This document shows positions 1-5,564 of a stretch of 7,667 nucleotides of DNA, in pieces. The stretch lies in the NCBI GenBank assembly GCA_945862035.1, contig CAMAXB010000146.1, forward strand, positions 1-7,667, given 5' to 3'. Position 1 is the stretch's first letter. The number at the start of each line of letters is the position of its first letter. The translations under genes and the position numbers were made by a program. The stretch comes from Opitutus sp. GAS368. Its GTDB lineage: Bacteria; Verrucomicrobiota; Verrucomicrobiia; Opitutales; Opitutaceae. The notes under the pieces are model-generated. The model did no database searches. It worked only from the letters and a program-made list of their open reading frames with translations, and was not told the DNA's origin.

Positions 1-106
1 GTTGAGGCCAATGGTGAGGCGGGCCTTGGTGTAGTTGTAGCGCGCGCCCGAGGCCTCAACGATGCGATCGCCCGCGGCCGAGCTGGCGCACAGCCTCGGC
101 CATCAT
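1..106 (-). other. Possible frameshifted or decayed reading frame of unknown function, cut by the window edge
   Basis: This is a weak call. Read on the minus strand, an ATG-ATG pair (M1 at 106-104) is preceded by GGAG at 118-115, eight bases upstream, a plausible ribosome binding site. It opens the frame MMAEAVRQLGRGRSHR, which stops at 56-58. An adjacent frame with strong G/C third-position preference runs from about position 100 to the window edge and reads ..GDRIVEASGARYNYTKAR.., but has no start codon of its own. Removing one base in the C/G-rich run near 71-79 would join them into ..VRQLGAGDRIVEASG... The C-terminal part could belong to an outer-membrane protein such as a TolC-like or TonB-receptor-like sequence, but the similarity is too short to assign. 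It lies just past the tRNA terminator. It may be a pseudogene start, a sequencing error, or chance. Confidence 0.25.
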
Positions 107-145
107 GGGCAAAGCTCCGACCGGGGTGGCGGGATCAGCGGCCAC

Positions 146-182
146 AAAAAAGCGCCGGTGCCCTGAGGCGACCGGCGCTTCT
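146..182 (-). terminator. Rho-independent terminator downstream of tRNA-Ala
   Basis: A perfect 10-bp stem, AAGCGCCGGT at 150-159 and ACCGGCGCTT at 171-180, encloses an 11-base loop. On the minus strand the GC-rich hairpin is followed directly by six T residues (146-151, partly shared with the stem base). It begins a few bases after the tRNA CCA end, so it very likely ends the transcript carrying tRNA-Ala, and possibly the tol cluster upstream. On the plus strand no T-run follows, so it works in one direction only. Confidence 0.9.
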
Positions 183-186
183 AAAG

Positions 187-262
187 TGGTGGACCCTAGC
201 GGGTTCGAACCGCTGACCTCCTCAATGCCATTGAGGCGCTCTACCAACTGAGCTAAGAGCCC
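187..262 (-). tRNA. tRNA-Ala with anticodon GGC
   Basis: This is a complete 76-nt cloverleaf on the minus strand. The acceptor stem pairs GGGCTCT (262-256) with AGGGTCC (197-191), with discriminator A and an encoded CCA end (189-187). The third acceptor pair is G-U, the classic alanine identity element for AlaRS. The D arm contains AGCTCAGTTGGTAGAGC. The anticodon stem CCTCA/TGAGG holds the loop ATGGCAT with anticodon GGC, which reads GCC and GCU alanine codons. The T arm carries the standard TTCGAAC. It lies 67 bp after tolA in the same direction and is followed by a strong terminator. I see no convincing promoter of its own in 263-329, so read-through from tolQRA plus RNA processing is possible. 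No second tRNA-end copy marking an integrated element was noticed. Confidence 0.97.
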
Positions 263-329
263 GTGACTGACGGGAAGGTAGGGAAAATCAAAGTTTCACC
301 GCCGAAGGCAAGGAGTTTTTTGCCCCGCC

Positions 330-1250
330 TCACCGTTCACGCAGCCGGATGGGAATCCGGAAGGTTTCCGCCCGGTTGGTGGGGGGCGGCCCGATCGGGC
401 GGATCGTCTGCAAGGCCTTGATGATCGCTTGGTCAAACTCCGCATTGCCGGAGGACTGAACAATTCGCGCCCCCGAGATCACGCCCGTAGCGGAAACCTG
501 AAACTGGACCATTACCGCGGCGACATCGTTGAAAGACGCGCTTTCGAGCGCTTGCCTGATCCGCTGCACAATCAGGGCGGCGTAGGCCTCGGTGAGATCC
601 CCCTCGGACCGCGAAAGCGCGGTCCCCCCGGCCCCACCCTTGGTCTTGGCGTTCGACCCACCCGTGACACCCTTAGCGAGGCCCTCGGCATCGATCCGCT
701 TCGTCGAAAGAGGCGTGTTCGTCGTCGCCTTGGGGCTGCTCTTCTTGCCGGCATTCAGGCGGTCGAACTCCTCCTTGGTCAGGCGCTTGGCGGCCTCGTC
801 GGTCTTTTTCTTCGCCGCCGCATCCGTCTTTTGCTGCTGCTCGACCTTCTTGCGGATGTTGGCCTCCCGTTTGTCGGCTAGACGCTCAATGTTCCGCGCC
901 ATGTTGGGAATGGTGGGTGACTTGATCGCCGCCGCGGCCTTGGGTGCGGGTTCCGGGGCCGCTTGGATCACCGGTTCTGGCTCGGGCGAAGCAACCGTGG
1001 GTGTCGGCTCGGGGCGCGGCATCTCGGGAACCGTGATCCTGATCCCATCGGGAATGCCTAGGGCCGGCGCCTCGGTGGCCCCGTAGTCATCGCCCTCACC
1101 CGCCACCAATTCGAACACGGTCGGGACCGGATCCGGCTTCACGATCGAGCGCCAGTACACAAAGGCCACGGCCAGCACGATCAGCGTCCCGTGGAGGAAC
1201 ACCGAAGTCAGGTAGGCTGGATTCGTTCGGTAGTAAGTCATGTCGGCCAC
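330..1250 (-). CDS. tolA: TolA/TonB-family periplasm-spanning energy transducer
   Basis: This 306-residue protein should link the TolQ/TolR proton motor in the inner membrane to outer-membrane partners. A short cytosolic N-terminus leads into one membrane helix (about 13-33) with the S16-xxx-H20 motif shared by TonB and TolA membrane anchors. Then come a Pro/Glu-rich stretch (about 72-113), a charged Lys/Ala/Glu helical region (about 116-170) like TolA domain II, a Gly/Ser-rich linker (about 190-216), and a TonB/TolA-type C-terminal domain (218-306) with SSGNAEFDQA and PIGPPP. The helical arm and the P-rich segment near the end favour TolA over TonB, but the distinction is not secure. The start is a GTG at 1250; it puts Ser and His at 16 and 20, as in E. 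coli TonB. An ATG at 1241, with GGTGG just upstream, is an alternative that shortens it by three residues. It follows tolR by 26 bp. Confidence 0.88.
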   Translation of the reverse strand: MADMTYYRTNPAYLTSVFLHGTLIVLAVAFVYWRSIVKPDPVPTVFELVAGEGDDYGATEAPALGIPDGIRITVPEMPRPEPTPTVASPEPEPVIQAAPEPAPKAAAAIKSPTIPNMARNIERLADKREANIRKKVEQQQKTDAAAKKKTDEAAKRLTKEEFDRLNAGKKSSPKATTNTPLSTKRIDAEGLAKGVTGGSNAKTKGGAGGTALSRSEGDLTEAYAALIVQRIRQALESASFNDVAAVMVQFQVSATGVISGARIVQSSGNAEFDQAIIKALQTIRPIGPPPTNRAETFRIPIRLRER

Positions 1251-1276
1251 CAGACAACGCGCCCGGGTGCGTAATC

Positions 1277-1714
1277 CTAGTCCTTCTGGATCTGGGTATC
1301 GAAGGAGATCTTGGTCAGATTGCTCTTCTTCAATTCATCCATGACGGTGATGTACTGCTGCGCGGTCGAATTGGCATCCGCCCGCAAGCGGATCACCGGG
1401 GGATTTGGTTGGACGGAAAACTGGCCCAGTTCCCGCCGGAGTTCAGGCAGCGTCACGGTCCGCGCGCCCAGTGAATAGCTGCCATTCGCACGAATGGTGA
1501 TGGATTCGAACCGCGCATCGGGATCGGCCTTGGCCTGCGGACTCTGCGACTCCTGCGGCAGGTTGATGGGAATGGTCTGCTCGGGGGGCGCATCCAACAG
1601 CGGGGCGGCGAGCATGAAGACGATCAGCAGCACGAACGCGAGGTCAACGAGGTTGGTCACGTTGAGCTCGGAGACCGCATGCATCTGGCGGCGGCGGCGA
1701 AAGGTGCGGGCCAT
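1277..1714 (-). CDS. tolR: TolR/ExbD-family proton-channel subunit
   Basis: This 145-residue bitopic inner-membrane protein matches the usual family length of about 140. A basic N-terminus (RTFRRRRQ) keeps the start cytosolic. One membrane helix follows (about 19-40), reading NVTNLVDLAFVLLIVFML. Asp24 within it is the proton-carrying residue conserved in the family (Asp23 of E. coli TolR, Asp25 of ExbD). The rest is a periplasmic domain with the expected pattern, including SITIRANGSYSLG, VIRLRADANST and a final amphipathic helix. It works with TolQ to turn proton flow into movement of the TolA/TonB arm. It sits 9 bp after tolQ and 26 bp before tolA, so the three genes are almost certainly co-transcribed. 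From sequence alone it cannot be separated cleanly from ExbD; the tolR name follows its neighbours. No good ribosome binding site precedes it, so translational coupling to tolQ is likely. Confidence 0.93.
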   Translation of the reverse strand: MARTFRRRRQMHAVSELNVTNLVDLAFVLLIVFMLAAPLLDAPPEQTIPINLPQESQSPQAKADPDARFESITIRANGSYSLGARTVTLPELRRELGQFSVQPNPPVIRLRADANSTAQQYITVMDELKKSNLTKISFDTQIQKD

Positions 1715-1723
1715 GACGGGGAA

Positions 1724-2413
1724 TCAGCGGACGGACTCGAGCTCGATCCGGTCGGCCAGCGAGCTGGCGTAGTTTTCGATCTCGGTGATGAGCTGCTTCA
1801 TTTTACCGAGCAGGAAGTTATAGCCGAACATCGACGGGATGGCGACGACGAGGCCGGCGATCGTCGTGAGCAAGGCCGCGGAGATACCGGGCGCGAGGGC
1901 CGCAATCCCGGCCGACTGCTGGCCCGCCACCGCGCTGAAGGCCTCCATGACACCCCAGACCGTGCCGAGCAGGCCCATGAAGGGCGCACCGGAAACCACG
2001 GTGGCGAGGAAGATCATGCTCGATTCATAGCGTAGAACCTGGCGCGCAATCGCGCGCTGGATCGCATTCTCAGCGTGTTCCAGCCGCGCACGCGGCGAGT
2101 CCTCGCCCTTTTCCTTCAAAATCGACGCCGCCCGCCAGTAGGCCTCGGAGGCGTCGGCAAAAAGATCGGCATACGGGATGACGCGCTTGTTGCGAAATGA
2201 CTCCGGCAGATCGAGCAAGGTGCGCTCCTCGCGAAGGCGCTGCTCGAACGCGAGGTTCAGCCGGCGCAGATCGGCGAGATCATTCCGCTTTCCGAGCATG
2301 ACGGCCCAGGTGATGATACTGGAGATCGCGAGCCCGACCGTGATGATCTGACCGGCGAGGTCACATTGCAGGAAGATTTCCCAGAGGTTGGCGGCGGCAA
2401 AAAGAGGCGTCAT
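1724..2413 (-). CDS. tolQ: TolQ/ExbB-family proton-channel subunit
   Basis: This 229-residue MotA/TolQ/ExbB-family inner-membrane protein is nearly the length of E. coli TolQ (230). It has three membrane helices (about 19-40, 131-156 and 169-200), with a large cytosolic loop between the first two. The signature SGAPFMGLLGTVWGVMEAF begins helix 2, and ISAALLTTIAGLVVAIPSM lies in helix 3. Thr151 and Thr184 fall at the positions of TolQ Thr145 and Thr178, which line the ion path and keep the same spacing of 33. The segment ending YNFLLGKM also favours TolQ over ExbB. With TolR it forms the motor that energises TolA in outer-membrane constriction and maintenance. It is the first gene of the tolQ-tolR-tolA cluster and is divergent from tmk. 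The ATG at 2413 has no clear Shine-Dalgarno sequence. No tolB or pal follows in this window. Confidence 0.94.
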   Translation of the reverse strand: MTPLFAAANLWEIFLQCDLAGQIITVGLAISSIITWAVMLGKRNDLADLRRLNLAFEQRLREERTLLDLPESFRNKRVIPYADLFADASEAYWRAASILKEKGEDSPRARLEHAENAIQRAIARQVLRYESSMIFLATVVSGAPFMGLLGTVWGVMEAFSAVAGQQSAGIAALAPGISAALLTTIAGLVVAIPSMFGYNFLLGKMKQLITEIENYASSLADRIELESVR

Positions 2414-2607
2414 CGTGGCGGGTGGAAGCGTTGCCGAAAGCGTTGGCCGCTTTGGCGCACCCCTTCAACGGTAAATGCAGCGCAAAGTGGAATAGATTGC
2501 CCCGCGATTCTGTTTGCCCGCCCCGCCGCCCGAAGGTTCGCTTCCTGCCACGCCGCGCGGCGGTCGCAGGACTCGCCCAATCATCCCATCGCCGGCACAC
2601 CTTCTCC
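2414..2607. promoter_or_regulatory. Divergent intergenic region between tolQ and tmk
   Basis: This 194-bp gap must hold the promoters for both divergent units, since each gene is first in its cluster. The most AT-rich part is around 2466-2510, where any -10 boxes would be expected, but I found no pair of boxes with good spacing on either strand. A 12-bp palindrome, CGCCGCGCGGCG, lies at 2551-2562; in DNA this GC-rich it may be chance. The frame of tmk stays open back to an ATG at 2422, but that extension is Arg/Pro-rich and unlike any kinase N-terminus, so I treat it as non-coding. Confidence 0.4.
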
Positions 2608-3255
2608 ATGCCTTTGAAAAAGACCCCCACCGGCAAGCTGATCTCCTTCGAAGGATCCGAGGGCAGCGGCAAGTCGACCCAGATCACGCGCCTCGCCGAG
2701 CACCTTGTCGGTCTCGGGCGAGAGGTCGTAACCGTGCGCGAGCCCGGCGGCACCGAGATTGGCGAGCAGATCCGGAACATCATCGTCCACAATTCCAAGG
2801 GGGATGAGATGTGCGCCGAGACGGAGCTGCTGCTCTTCACCGCCGCCCGCGCCCAGCTGGTCCGGGAGGTCATCGCCCCCGCGCTGCTCAAGGGAGCCTG
2901 GGTGCTGAGTGACCGCTTTGTCGACTCGTCGACCGTGTACCAGGGGATCGGACGCAATCTCGCCCTTGATCCGGTCAACCAGATCAATCGTTTTGCGGTG
3001 GGTAATGTCATGCCTGACCTCACGATCGTGCTGGATGTCCCCACGAAGGTCAGTCTCCAGCGCATCCGCCAGCGGGCGACCGATCTGCCCGACCGGATGG
3101 AGCGGGAGAACATCGATTTCTACGAGAAGATCCGCGCCGGCTACCTCGTGCTGGCCAAGGGCATGCCCAACCGCTTCGTGGTGATCGACGGGACGCTCAA
3201 GCCCGATCAAATCGCGCGCAAGATCCGGGCCGCCGTGAAGTCCGTGGTCGGCTGA
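2608..3255 (+). CDS. tmk: Thymidylate kinase
   Basis: This 215-residue kinase converts dTMP to dTDP with ATP, the step where the de novo and salvage routes to dTTP meet. The P-loop GSEGSGKST lies at 16-24 in the context LISFEGSEGSGKSTQ. REPGGTEIGEQIR (45-57) is the dTMP-binding segment. SDRFVDSSTVYQG (101-113) contains the DR(Y/F) motif of the family, here DRF. A lid segment, RQRATDLPDRMERE (154-167), carries several Arg residues. VLDVPTKVSLQRI (141-153) is the strand and helix before the lid. The ATG at 2608 gives the normal family length. The frame is open 62 codons further upstream, but that part has no kinase features. No Shine-Dalgarno sequence is apparent. holB begins 33 bp downstream in the same direction, a pairing common in bacteria, so the two are probably one operon. 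Confidence 0.97.
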   Translation: MPLKKTPTGKLISFEGSEGSGKSTQITRLAEHLVGLGREVVTVREPGGTEIGEQIRNIIVHNSKGDEMCAETELLLFTAARAQLVREVIAPALLKGAWVLSDRFVDSSTVYQGIGRNLALDPVNQINRFAVGNVMPDLTIVLDVPTKVSLQRIRQRATDLPDRMERENIDFYEKIRAGYLVLAKGMPNRFVVIDGTLKPDQIARKIRAAVKSVVG

Positions 3256-3288
3256 TCGCCGCGCTGCTCGTCCGATTTCCGGCCCGCA

Positions 3289-4284
3289 ATGTCTGCTGCC
3301 CCCCTGCCCTGGCCCGAGGCACTCGTCGGCACCCCCGGTGTGTCGGTCATTGAGCAGGCCATCACGCGCGGACGCCTCTCCCATAGCCTGCTGCTGACCG
3401 CCGACGATCACGAGACCCTGGTCATCGTCGCGCATGCGATCGCCGACCGCCTGCTTAACACCAAGGCGGCAGCCGGCTCGTTCCCCCCGGAACAGCATCC
3501 GGACTGCTTCAGCCTGCGTCCAGCCGGCAAGATGCGGCAGATCCGCATTGGCGACGATGATCGCGACCCGGGTACCATGCGCGAGTTCATCCGCAAGCTG
3601 TCGGTGTCCTCATCGGTGGCTCCCCAGAAGGTGGGCATCCTGCACGAGGCCGACCGCATGAACGTGCCCACGGCCAACGCCTTCCTCAAGACGCTCGAGG
3701 AACCCCCTGCGCGCACGACGCTGCTGCTGCTTACGACCAAGCCCTACGCCCTGCTGCCCACGATTCGGAGCCGGGTGCTGCACTTTCGCTTTCCGGTCAG
3801 CGCGGAAGGCTTCACGCCTGACGGATGGAACGCGTGGGTGCAGGACTACGCCGCGTGGCTTGGCCGTCTCACCGCCGGGGTGACCGACAAGAAGGCAGGG
3901 GCCGACGCGATCATGGCCGCCTATGGCCTCGTCGCGAGATTTGGCGCCATTCTTGAGTTTGCCACGGCGGAGGCCTGGAAATTGCAGAAAGAGAAAATGC
4001 CTGGCGACCTCGATGAGGATGAGCAGGTCGCGATTGAGACCGGGCTGACCAATGGCCTACGCCTGCGCCTCTTCGCCGAGATTGCCCGCGCCACGCGCAG
4101 CTTTGCCCTGGCTGCATTTCAATCCGCCGACCCCGACCGCGGCCGCAGCGCCGCCCGGGGGTTCGTGGCCGCGATCGCCCGCCTCGAGCACGACGTCGGT
4201 TTGCTGCGTCTGAATCTGAACGAATCCGCGGCGCTCGAGGCCTTCATGCTTGGTTCGCTGCGGCTCTGGACCACGAAAAGGTAA
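3289..4284 (+). CDS. holB: DNA polymerase III delta-prime subunit (clamp-loader ATPase-like)
   Basis: This 331-residue protein is close in length to E. coli HolB (334). The delta-prime subunit is the rigid arm of the clamp loader that places the sliding clamp on primed DNA. Visible AAA+ features are RGRLSHSLLL (27-36), HPDCFSL (70-76), KVGILHEADRMNVPTANAFLKTLEEPP read in pieces at 114-140, and the sensor region LLTTKPYALLPTIRSRV (147-163). The SRC motif appears as SRV, so the usual Cys is Val. There is no Walker A: the P-loop position reads LLTADDHETL, as expected for a subunit that does not hydrolyse ATP. The four-Cys zinc module of DnaX-type relatives is absent, with only one Cys in the region. 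The last 100 or so residues should be the collar domain and are poorly conserved. It lies 33 bp after tmk and ends next to the repeat block at 4307. Confidence 0.9.
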   Translation: MSAAPLPWPEALVGTPGVSVIEQAITRGRLSHSLLLTADDHETLVIVAHAIADRLLNTKAAAGSFPPEQHPDCFSLRPAGKMRQIRIGDDDRDPGTMREFIRKLSVSSSVAPQKVGILHEADRMNVPTANAFLKTLEEPPARTTLLLLTTKPYALLPTIRSRVLHFRFPVSAEGFTPDGWNAWVQDYAAWLGRLTAGVTDKKAGADAIMAAYGLVARFGAILEFATAEAWKLQKEKMPGDLDEDEQVAIETGLTNGLRLRLFAEIARATRSFALAAFQSADPDRGRSAARGFVAAIARLEHDVGLLRLNLNESAALEAFMLGSLRLWTTKR

Positions 4285-4306
4285 GCGACGGAATCCGATC
4301 GGTTTT

Positions 4307-4337
4307 TAACCACGGATGGGCACGGATGGTCACGGAT
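4307..4337 (+). repeat. Dispersed repeat, 10-bp-period CACGGATGRA block (left copy)
   Basis: Three CACGGAT units start at 4311, 4321 and 4331, exactly 10 bp apart, after a TTTTTAAC leader. The 31-bp block matches the left arm of the element at 5282-5312 at 27 of 31 positions in the same orientation. Similarity continues on both sides: ATCGGTTTT before and TCGGA after. It begins 22 bp after the holB stop. Unlike the right-hand copy it has no matching inverted arm of the 10-bp type; the hairpin at 4339-4440 takes that place. Confidence 0.9.
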
Positions 4338-4338
4338 T

Positions 4339-4440
4339 CGGAGGAGAAACCACGCAACACACGGAACACACGAAATTCTGAGGATCGCGATCCAGGAGAT
4401 TGTTTTCGTGTGTTCCGTGGATTTCGTGGTGCCTCCTCCG
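4339..4440. repeat. Long imperfect inverted repeat between convergent genes, possible bidirectional terminator
   Basis: Arms at 4339-4374 and 4405-4440 pair at 31 of 36 positions. They start with a perfect CGGAGGAG/CTCCTCCG end and finish with a perfect run of 15, CACGGAACACACGAA. CACG cores recur every 9 bp (4351, 4360, 4369, and in reverse at 4407, 4416, 4425), unlike the 10-bp period of the neighbouring block. The 30-base interior contains a perfect 12-bp palindrome, GGATCGCGATCC (4382-4393), almost at the centre. The element lies between the holB stop (4284) and the hydrolase stop (4446), so as RNA it could end or protect both transcripts. It has no proper T-run on either side, so termination is an inference. 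Confidence 0.85.
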
Positions 4441-4445
4441 CCTGG

Positions 4446-5225
4446 TTATTCTACGGTGACCGCGCGGACGAATTCCGTCCGGGTTTCCATGTGGGGGTTG
4501 TGACCGGCCTCGGCGATGACCGCGATGGTCGCGTTTGGAAAATGGGTGCGAATGGCCGCGTGGTCCTCGTCGCGGACGTAGCGTGACTTGCCCCCGGCGA
4601 TCACCTGCACCGGGCCCGCATAGCGATCGGCCGGCGTCAGCGGATTTCCGTCCAGCTCGGGCAGGGCCGCGGCGAGAACCGGAAGATTGACCTGCCAGCG
4701 CCACCCCTGACCGTCCTCCGTCCGGTCCAGATTGGTGACGAGAAATTTCCGCATGGCCCACTCCGCCACCCGAGCCTCAAAGCGCAGCTCGGCCTCGCCC
4801 CGCGACTGGAGGGTGCCGAGATTGAGTTCCATCATGGCCGTGAGTTCCGCACGGTGCGCCTGCGACGAGTAGGTGCGCGGCGCGATATCCACAATCACCA
4901 GACCACGGACCCGGTGCGGGTGGCGGCACGCGAGCAGCATGGCGACCTTCCCCCCCATGCTATGCCCCATCAGCTCGACCTCGCCCAAGCCCTGCGTGTC
5001 CATCCAGCCCAGGACATCGTCCGCCATCGCGGCATAGCTCATCACCGGGTCGTGGGGCGACTTTCCATGATTGCGCAGATCCAGCGCCCAGACCTCTCGC
5101 CCCACGGCGAGGTCGGCGCCGGTCGTCTGCCAGTTGCGTGATGACCCGAGCAGCCCGTGCAGCACGATTAACGGTGGCTTGCCCGCCCCGCCCAAAGCCC
5201 GATGAAAAAGAGGAACCACAGACAT
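4446..5225 (-). CDS. ybfF: Alpha/beta hydrolase, YbfF/ABHD11-like esterase
   Basis: This single-domain alpha/beta hydrolase has 259 residues from the chosen start and resembles the E. coli esterase YbfF (254). PLIVLHGLLGSSRNW contains the oxyanion-hole HG. LDLRNHGKSPHDPVMSYAAMA is a close YbfF-type signature. The nucleophile elbow GHSMGGK gives Ser89, and VIVDIAP gives Asp113, the numbers I recall for the YbfF triad. The catalytic His is in EAGHNPH, His242 here. The family cleaves short acyl esters or thioesters; the natural substrate is not evident. The ATG at 5225 is chosen because it aligns the N-terminus and the triad numbering with YbfF. In-frame alternatives are ATG 5243 and GTG 5261, which add 6 and 12 residues; GGAG stands only two bases before ATG 5243. 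It is a lone minus-strand gene, convergent with holB, divergent from mutS, and flanked on both sides by related repeats. Confidence 0.88.
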   Translation of the reverse strand: MSVVPLFHRALGGAGKPPLIVLHGLLGSSRNWQTTGADLAVGREVWALDLRNHGKSPHDPVMSYAAMADDVLGWMDTQGLGEVELMGHSMGGKVAMLLACRHPHRVRGLVIVDIAPRTYSSQAHRAELTAMMELNLGTLQSRGEAELRFEARVAEWAMRKFLVTNLDRTEDGQGWRWQVNLPVLAAALPELDGNPLTPADRYAGPVQVIAGGKSRYVRDEDHAAIRTHFPNATIAVIAEAGHNPHMETRTEFVRAVTVE

Positions 5226-5281
5226 CCCCTCAACGGAAGGCATCGCTCCTTCATTGACCACGAAAAAACCTCAATCGGTTT

Positions 5282-5466
5282 TAACCACGGATGGACACGA
5301 ATGAACACGGATTCGGATCGGGCCGGAATAAATCCTGGCTTTAAACTGCGAACGGATTCGATCCTCCGCATTTACGCCACCGGGTCACTTGTACCCATGC
5401 GTGATCAATCCATCAATCCGGATGCGGTGGTTTTTATCCGTGTTCATTTGTGTCCATCCGTGGTTA
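5282..5466. repeat. MITE-like element with near-perfect 31-bp inverted ends
   Basis: The arms at 5282-5312 and 5436-5466 are inverted copies matching at 30 of 31 positions; the one difference is G versus A in the second unit. Each arm holds CACGGAT-type cores 10 bp apart (5286, 5296, 5306, and reversed cores at 5439, 5449, 5459). The 123-bp interior has no credible gene and contains small inverted motifs, including GGGT/ACCC around 5382-5396 and ATCCGGAT at 5416-5423. It fills most of the 339-bp gap between the hydrolase and mutS. The rest of the gap holds the hydrolase leader (5226-5281) and the mutS leader (5467-5564). No transposase is present, so any mobility would depend on functions supplied elsewhere. 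I see no clear target-site duplication. Confidence 0.88.
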
Positions 5467-5490
5467 CAATTCAGTTGGGTCCGGCATAAT
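5463..5490 (+). promoter_or_regulatory. Candidate sigma70-type promoter for mutS
   Basis: GTTACA (5463-5468; 4 of 6 to TTGACA) and CATAAT (5485-5490; 5 of 6 to TATAAT) are separated by 16 bp, about 75 bp before the mutS start. It is the best pair of boxes in the gap. The first four bases of the -35 box lie inside the right arm of the repeat element. It is a consensus match only. Confidence 0.4.
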
Positions 5491-5564
5491 CCGCGGTTTC
5501 CTCGTTTTGGATAAAAACAACTGACAAACCCCGGAAAATCCCCGTGGCTCGCGGACTGTCGCCC

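Noticed and set aside
1..60. Inverted pair GTTGAGGCC (1-9) and GGCCTCAAC (52-60)
   Set aside because: Nine paired bases with a 42-base gap in GC-rich DNA is not strong evidence, and neither side shows a T-run or other signal.
307..324. GGCAA/TTGCC hairpin after tolA as a tolA terminator
   Set aside because: The stem is only five pairs and its T residues are in the loop, not after the stem.
429..1086. Plus-strand open frames opposite tolA
   Set aside because: They are mirror frames of a Pro/Ala/Lys-rich coding region, with low-complexity Arg/Leu-rich products and no supporting signals.
2422..2607. N-terminal extension of 62 residues on thymidylate kinase
   Set aside because: The frame is open, but the peptide is Arg/Pro-rich with no family match; the ATG at 2608 gives normal length and places the P-loop as expected.
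2581..3498. 305-codon open frame on the minus strand across tmk and holB
   Set aside because: It lies antisense to two well-recognised genes in GC-rich DNA, where long antisense frames are common, and its product has no recognisable domain.
4307..4440. CRISPR array
   Set aside because: The units are only 9-10 bp apart with no spacers of normal size and no cas genes; this is a tandem and inverted repeat.
5265..5282. Small hairpin AAAACC/GGTTTT with T-run before the hydrolase, as a terminator or attenuator
   Set aside because: Only two G-C pairs in a six-pair stem, so it is too weak; it is probably the AT-rich edge of the repeat element.
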